From Clostridium rectalis (GTDB taxonomy: Bacteria; Bacillota; Clostridia; Clostridiales; Clostridiaceae): a stretch of DNA of 64,000 nt. A program made the translations under genes and the position numbers. The stretch lies in contig NZ_UYZZ01000009.1 in NCBI RefSeq assembly GCF_900626095.1, forward strand, positions 1 through 64,000, given 5' to 3'. Shown in pieces: positions 59,734-64,000 of the stretch (its first letter is position 1; every line of letters begins with the position of its first letter). Below the pieces are notes generated by a model. That model made no database searches and was not told where the DNA came from. It saw only the letters and a list, made by a program, of their open reading frames with translations.

Positions 59734-60528
59734 TTAAGAAATTTCTTTGAATTTATTCAATTCACTACCAGAAATTAATATCTCATCATATTTATTTGTT
59801 TTTGGAATATGTTGTAAGCAATTAGGTATATCCTCTATTGGAATCATCCCAGAAGCCGACATAGACCAAATTTTAAAACATTCCATCATCCAACTCATAC
59901 GATTAATGTTAAAATCAAACTGATATATAGTCATCTTTTTTATTTCTTCAATTGGTGTTTTTGTTGCAACACTATAAGTGGCTATTTGTTCTTCAAGTGT
60001 AGCCATTTTACCCTTTTGTTTTTTAGCAAAATATTCAATTGCCTTTTCCATGGATTTTTTAACTTCGGGATGTAAGTTTTTAGGTTGGTCTATATACATA
60101 TTATTTTGCTTTAAAATTATTTCTCTTATTTTATCAAATTCCATACCTCTAATAGTCATCACTTTGTTATTTTCTACACTAACAAATATAACAGGTCTTC
60201 CTGTTTTTAAATCTGTAGCAATTGAAAAATCCTGTTCTCTTAATGCTATTTTCAACACCGAAAATAAATCCTCTAATCCATTAGGCAATAATTTATCTCC
60301 ATCTTCATTAACAGCCATACATACCAACGAATTATAGAAATCAAAATATGACATTGTTAAAATTGTAGGGTCATTAAAACTTGCAGAAAACCCTTCTTTA
60401 TCTATCATAATAGAATAAGATTTGTTATAAAAAGTGTCTATATCCTTCATTAACACAGGATATATTTTGATATTTTTATAACATTTATAATCACCCCATA
60501 TATCTCGCAAATCACTTTTATTTTGCAT
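59734..60528 (-). CDS. Tail-region protein, unknown
   Basis: A 264-aa protein, beginning MQNKSDLRDIWGDYKCY with a helical C-terminal half (MATLEEQIATYSVATKTPIE, FNINRMSWMMECFKIW). No motif is recognised. Located just before the major tail protein, it could be a chaperone-type assembly factor. SD AGGTAGTGAT overlaps the upstream stop region. Confidence 0.5.
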   Translation of the reverse strand: MQNKSDLRDIWGDYKCYKNIKIYPVLMKDIDTFYNKSYSIMIDKEGFSASFNDPTILTMSYFDFYNSLVCMAVNEDGDKLLPNGLEDLFSVLKIALREQDFSIATDLKTGRPVIFVSVENNKVMTIRGMEFDKIREIILKQNNMYIDQPKNLHPEVKKSMEKAIEYFAKKQKGKMATLEEQIATYSVATKTPIEEIKKMTIYQFDFNINRMSWMMECFKIWSMSASGMIPIEDIPNCLQHIPKTNKYDEILISGSELNKFKEIS

Positions 60529-60537
60529 TTTAAATCA

Positions 60538-61077
60538 CTACCTAATATTCATTATTTTAAAAGTGCAGGTGGTTTTTAGATATCTATTTTGAACCTTACC
60601 ACAATCAAAACCTTGTAATTCTAAGTTATTCAATCCGATTTTCAATTGCCTTCCATCAAGTAATTTTCTAATTTTGTTTAGAATCTCGATACTTCTCGAA
60701 ATTCTTTTATTGTTTATATCTATCGCTTCCATACTTTTATGGACATAAATATCTATCATAAAATAATTATCTTCTATACAATAATTATCTCTATTGATAT
60801 CTCCACCCGCAATGTGTATATTTATGATATTTCTCGAATCATTTTGCACATCAAATAAATAATCATATTGAAAAATATTTTCATTATACAAATCTTCATA
60901 AACTTCTTCTTTTGCATAAGGATTGACATAAATTATATTACCATCTTTATCTGTTTCATTTCCGTAATACAAAAGCTTCTTTAAGTCTATTGAATCCTGA
61001 CTATCATCCAAAAGTAATATATTAACTATTTCATAAAATATATCATTGAGATTGTTATTCCCCGTATATTTTTTCAT
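60538..61077 (-). CDS. Head-tail joining or tail completion candidate
   Basis: A 179-aa alpha/beta protein: FYEIVNILLLDDSQDSIDL, IDIYVHKSMEAIDINNKR, RSIEILNKIRKLLDGR and a final strand RYLKTTCTFKIMNIR. The order fits the tail terminator/completion slot. No direct family match is claimed. Confidence 0.5.
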   Translation of the reverse strand: MKKYTGNNNLNDIFYEIVNILLLDDSQDSIDLKKLLYYGNETDKDGNIIYVNPYAKEEVYEDLYNENIFQYDYLFDVQNDSRNIINIHIAGGDINRDNYCIEDNYFMIDIYVHKSMEAIDINNKRISRSIEILNKIRKLLDGRQLKIGLNNLELQGFDCGKVQNRYLKTTCTFKIMNIR

Positions 61078-61096
61078 TGTAATTTTATCCTTTGTT

Positions 61097-61609
61097 TTAC
61101 TTTATTTTTGGCTCTATTATGAATTTAACTGGATTAGTTGTTTTTAAATCAATAGTCTCTATATTATTTTTTATATAGCCTAACATTTTTTCACCACTTA
61201 AAAGAACAGTATTGAAGATTTTTTTATTAGAACCAGTATCTATCATAGTGACATCATATAAATCATTCTCATAAGACAAATCTTCTTTCATTTCTACCAC
61301 AGCCTGATATTTAGATAACTCTTCTTTAGCCTTTTCAACAGTGTCTACAGTAGCTTTATCTACTATTATCTTAATTTTCCCATCTGAACCACAACAAAAC
61401 TTACCTTTGCTATTTTCATCATCTAAAGCACCGTCTTCAATTTCAGTAACTTGTACACCATCTTTAGTTAACACAATAAATCCATCAACTAATGAGGTAT
61501 TTAATTTCATATTTTCATCTAATTGCTTAGACCTAATTACTGCTACATTTGTATAAGTAGTTTTGTCAAAATTATCAAATTCTAATTTATCAATTAACTT
61601 TATTGACAT
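61097..61609 (-). CDS. Structural-region protein, unknown
   Basis: A 170-aa protein with SD AAAGGGTGATG. It is beta-rich (MSIKLIDKLEFDNFDKTTY, GKIKIIVDKATVDTVEKAKE) with a CC pair in FCCGSDG. No family is recognised. It lies between the connector/stopper-type genes and the tail completion candidate. Confidence 0.45.
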   Translation of the reverse strand: MSIKLIDKLEFDNFDKTTYTNVAVIRSKQLDENMKLNTSLVDGFIVLTKDGVQVTEIEDGALDDENSKGKFCCGSDGKIKIIVDKATVDTVEKAKEELSKYQAVVEMKEDLSYENDLYDVTMIDTGSNKKIFNTVLLSGEKMLGYIKNNIETIDLKTTNPVKFIIEPKIK

Positions 61610-61712
61610 ATCATCACCCTTTCAGTTTTTTTGCATTTTTATCTTTTATTTCCTTTCATTTACTCCATATTACTTCACTTTTCAAGTGTAATTTTGTAAT
61701 AAAATATGAGCT

Positions 61713-62987
61713 TTATATTAATTTTTTTAAAATTATTTCTTGTTCATCAAAACTTAGCCCATCAAGAGTTTTACATTTAATAATAAATTTTTTGCCTATA
61801 TTTTCTTGTTTATTATAAGCTAACAAAACTATACTGTTAGATGTTTTATTTCTAATCTTAACTAACTCGTTGGTATTCTCACTTAAAACACTCCATTCAA
61901 CTACTCCATCAACCTTATTACCTTTACTATTATACAGTTCTACTGTCCATTTAGATAACTTCCCTATCTTCATAAAATCATTTCCGATAATATTACAAGT
62001 GCCACTATGTACACTTGTATCTGTAATTTGTATTGGAATATTAATAATTTGCTTATCATAACAAACCTGTATATTCGTATCACCTTTTGACAAACTTGTT
62101 ATTATTCCATTTTCTATTTTTGCAATTATACCATCAACTTTATAGGTAATTTTATTTAATTCTTCTTGTGATAATATTTCTTTATTTCCCTGAAATAGTT
62201 TAGGATTTAATTGATAAGTTTTATTAATTTCTAGTTGAATAGTTTTGTTGTCTATTTGCAATTTTATAGGTTCTTCTTTTTTTAAATGAGAGTTATCTGC
62301 TAAGTTATTTTTAAAATCATCAAGATTATGTTTTTCCTGCTCTCTAATTAATGTTAATTTTAATAAACCATTTTTCTCGTTGACTTGCTTAAAAGTAAAA
62401 TCATCTATTAACGAAACAGAAAATATACTATTATTATTGAACATAAGTCTTTGCTGTAATTGTATTTTTTTTGTCAAATCATTATAAGGTATTAAAATAC
62501 TTCTTTGGTCATTGCTTAGTATAAATTGTTTTTCTTCTAATCCATCCGAATATAGTGTTGCATTACTTAATATACAAGGATATTGATATACTTTATTTTT
62601 ATATTCAAAAATTATAACGTTATTACAAGGTTTAATTATTAAAGTCTTATGAGATGATATTGTATTTTTTTCTTCAAAAACAATCATATATAATTGTTTA
62701 TTCCAAAGTATCAAATCGCCTACACTATTTGTTTCATCATGTTTACAACAAAGTATTTTACAGTCAATATTTTGTGAATCATTAAAATGATAATCCTGTA
62801 TAGTACATAGAATTTTTTTGTTTAATGAAGTATTATTATCTTTATACATTTCTACTTCATATTTATTTGGTGCATTATTTAAATAATATTCAAAATTTTC
62901 TTTTTCCTGTTTTATTAATTGTTCTTGGGAGGTTATACCGGATACTATTGATTTTCTTCTATACTTATTTAAATAAGAATAATCCAT
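61713..62987 (-). CDS. Head closure-type protein with BIG2 Ig domain
   Basis: A 424-aa protein. The first 220 residues follow a pattern of clostridial phage structural proteins (ILCTIQDYHFNDSQNIDCKI, VGDLILWNKQLYMIVFEEK, LIIKPCNNVIIFEYKNK), compatible with a head closure/stopper role. Residues about 245-325 are a BIG2 Ig-like unit (IQLEINKTYQLNPKLFQG, IENGIITSLSKGDTNIQV), and another Ig-like unit follows. Ig domains on structural proteins often decorate the virion surface. SD GGGAGGGG. Confidence 0.6.
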   Translation of the reverse strand: MDYSYLNKYRRKSIVSGITSQEQLIKQEKENFEYYLNNAPNKYEVEMYKDNNTSLNKKILCTIQDYHFNDSQNIDCKILCCKHDETNSVGDLILWNKQLYMIVFEEKNTISSHKTLIIKPCNNVIIFEYKNKVYQYPCILSNATLYSDGLEEKQFILSNDQRSILIPYNDLTKKIQLQQRLMFNNNSIFSVSLIDDFTFKQVNEKNGLLKLTLIREQEKHNLDDFKNNLADNSHLKKEEPIKLQIDNKTIQLEINKTYQLNPKLFQGNKEILSQEELNKITYKVDGIIAKIENGIITSLSKGDTNIQVCYDKQIINIPIQITDTSVHSGTCNIIGNDFMKIGKLSKWTVELYNSKGNKVDGVVEWSVLSENTNELVKIRNKTSNSIVLLAYNKQENIGKKFIIKCKTLDGLSFDEQEIILKKLI

Positions 62988-63005
62988 ATTCGTACTTTCC
63001 CCTCC

Positions 63006-63428
63006 CTATTTATATTTTAAGTCATTGTAGGTATAACTAATTATATAATTTTTTAAGTTTCTTCTAGTTTTTTCTTCTAAATTGTTTAATTTATCTAATG
63101 TTTGCCAATTAGAACTTAATTTAAAATCTCTATCTCCTAACGATTGCCTTATAAGTTGTAATCTTTGTACTTGTGGTTGTAACCAATGTAACACCATTCC
63201 TAAACTAAGAATATAAATCTCTTCCAAATCTAACTCTATTTCAAATTTTTGTTTTTCCTTGTTTAAATTCTTTATTAAATTTTTTTTACATTTTTTAAAA
63301 TCTACTATTGAATTTTCTAAATAATTAAATAAGAAAGATTCTATGTCTTCATTTTCTAATTTCAACAAATCAGTATCATCTATCTGTGCTAAGAATTTAT
63401 CATAAATTCTTTGAAATGAAGTAGCCAA
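63006..63428 (-). CDS. Head-tail connector-like protein
   Basis: A 140-aa helical protein: SFQRIYDKFLAQIDDTDLL, DIESFLFNYLENSIVDFKKC, GMVLHWLQPQVQRLQLIRQS. The helical composition and place suggest a gp6/gp15-type connector. The start is probably TTG 63428, 8 nt after GGAGG, since the GTG at 63437 overlaps the SD. Confidence 0.55.
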   Translation of the reverse strand: MATSFQRIYDKFLAQIDDTDLLKLENEDIESFLFNYLENSIVDFKKCKKNLIKNLNKEKQKFEIELDLEEIYILSLGMVLHWLQPQVQRLQLIRQSLGDRDFKLSSNWQTLDKLNNLEEKTRRNLKNYIISYTYNDLKYK

Positions 63429-63442
63429 ATTAGCCACCTCCT

Positions 63443-63988
63443 TTATTCAACTACACTTAAATCTAATTGCAGTTTTTCTTCTAATAAATCTATAATTCTA
63501 ATATCATATAACTCTCTATTTTCAATCATTTTCCTAGCCTTTGAAGCCAAAATATTTCTTGCTCCTAAAGGAAGCTTCTCTAATTTTTCAGATATTTTGT
63601 TTAAAGGTTGTCTAAAAAATTCTTCTAAATTTTCTATTGGAACTATTGAATTATAGAGACTTTCTAATCCTAAATATTTTATCGCAGAAGGGTTATCATC
63701 TATAACTAACCAAGGTTCAAATAGAAAAACTGGTTTAGATGCTTTCATACTTAACAATTCTCCATATTCAATATATTGTTCAGCACCATAATCATCAAAA
63801 CGCCACGTTGCCCCACTTCTTTCAGATACATAAGTTAATCCACCTACGACTACACTTCTACATGTTATCATTTCATCCCTATTAGGCGGTTTTAGCTCCT
63901 TTTTCTTTGTAGTTGTATTTGTTTTTTCTTTAACATCTACGTTTACCACTTTTGCATCTGTATCTTTAACTTCTTTTTTTGTTGCCAT
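63443..63988 (-). CDS. Structural-region protein with Lys/Thr-rich N-terminus
   Basis: A 181-aa protein. Residues 1-35 are Lys/Thr/Val-rich and probably disordered. A compact part follows (TCRSVVVGGLTYVSERSG, WRFDDYGAEQYIEYGELL, VFLFEPWLVIDD), then a helical end. No name can be given; position next to the connector suggests a capsid or head-tail role. Only 12 nt of upstream sequence are in the window, so the SD is not fully visible. Confidence 0.55.
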   Translation of the reverse strand: MATKKEVKDTDAKVVNVDVKEKTNTTTKKKELKPPNRDEMITCRSVVVGGLTYVSERSGATWRFDDYGAEQYIEYGELLSMKASKPVFLFEPWLVIDDNPSAIKYLGLESLYNSIVPIENLEEFFRQPLNKISEKLEKLPLGARNILASKARKMIENRELYDIRIIDLLEEKLQLDLSVVE

Positions 63989-64000
63989 TTAAAAATTCTC

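Noticed and set aside
1..64000. Neurotoxin or other classical clostridial toxin gene
   Set aside because: None of the proteins has a zinc protease HExxH neurotoxin layout or ADP-ribosyltransferase motif that I can see. A clostridial host does not by itself imply a toxin phage.
1..64000. tRNA genes
   Set aside because: No cloverleaf with a GTTCRANNC-like T-arm was recognised in the gaps, though an automated scan was not possible.

Overview
The window is one continuous stretch of a large, very AT-rich temperate phage genome, or a phage-like plasmid prophage. A Clostridium-type host is inferred from the base composition, strong AAGGAGG-type ribosome sites, sigma-A-like promoters, a Dit/Tal siphovirus tail and a clostridial-style lysin. 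No rRNA, recognisable tRNA or host chromosomal gene is seen. No contractile sheath or baseplate gene is seen either, so a siphovirus morphology is favoured.

Layout. Positions 1-24.8 kb (all + strand) form the early and DNA-metabolism arm. It opens with the tail end of a cytosine-5 DNA methyltransferase and a run of tiny Cys-rich or membrane proteins, several of them broken or lacking a normal start codon. It then carries an ATP-dependent DNA ligase, a spore-photoproduct-lyase-like radical SAM enzyme, a D12-class adenine methyltransferase, a two-subunit type II topoisomerase, a FolD-like protein with altered catalytic residues, an HTH regulator, a large Eco57I/type IIG-like adenine methyltransferase, a deoxynucleotide kinase, a RusA-like resolvase and a coiled-coil DUF2325-like protein whose promoter sits inside a 17-bp inverted repeat. 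At 24.8-24.96 kb a consensus promoter precedes a probable small structured RNA.

Positions 25-64 kb (all - strand) read right to left as head-tail connection (64-60 kb), major tail protein and tail assembly (59.7-57.6 kb), an accessory island (57.6-54.9 kb), a 2372-aa tape measure, Dit, Tal, a radical SAM/SPASM enzyme with two CxC-rich peptides, a long set of fibre and adhesin genes (41-30.5 kb), a HicA-like toxin-antitoxin pair, the lysis genes (29.5-27.8 kb) and two different tyrosine recombinases (27.4-25.3 kb).

Most notable points. (1) A radical SAM/SPASM maturase sits directly downstream of Tal and is followed by two peptides with 16 and 7 cysteines, mostly as CxC. It looks like a RiPP-style modification cassette built into a tail operon. 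(2) A complete type III (RNA antitoxin) toxin-antitoxin module lies in a 1.7-kb accessory island flanked by 37-bp imperfect direct repeats, one copy being the 3' end of a tail gene. (3) A recurring intergenic motif close to TAAAAYAATTTAATAA lies about 30-45 nt before many start codons on both arms. (4) Several early genes have ATA or ATC where ATG is expected at ideal ribosome-site spacing. (5) The tape measure protein carries a glucosaminidase-like domain and cell-wall-binding-like repeats related in kind to the lysin C-terminus.

All family assignments come from reading motifs by eye; no database search was run.
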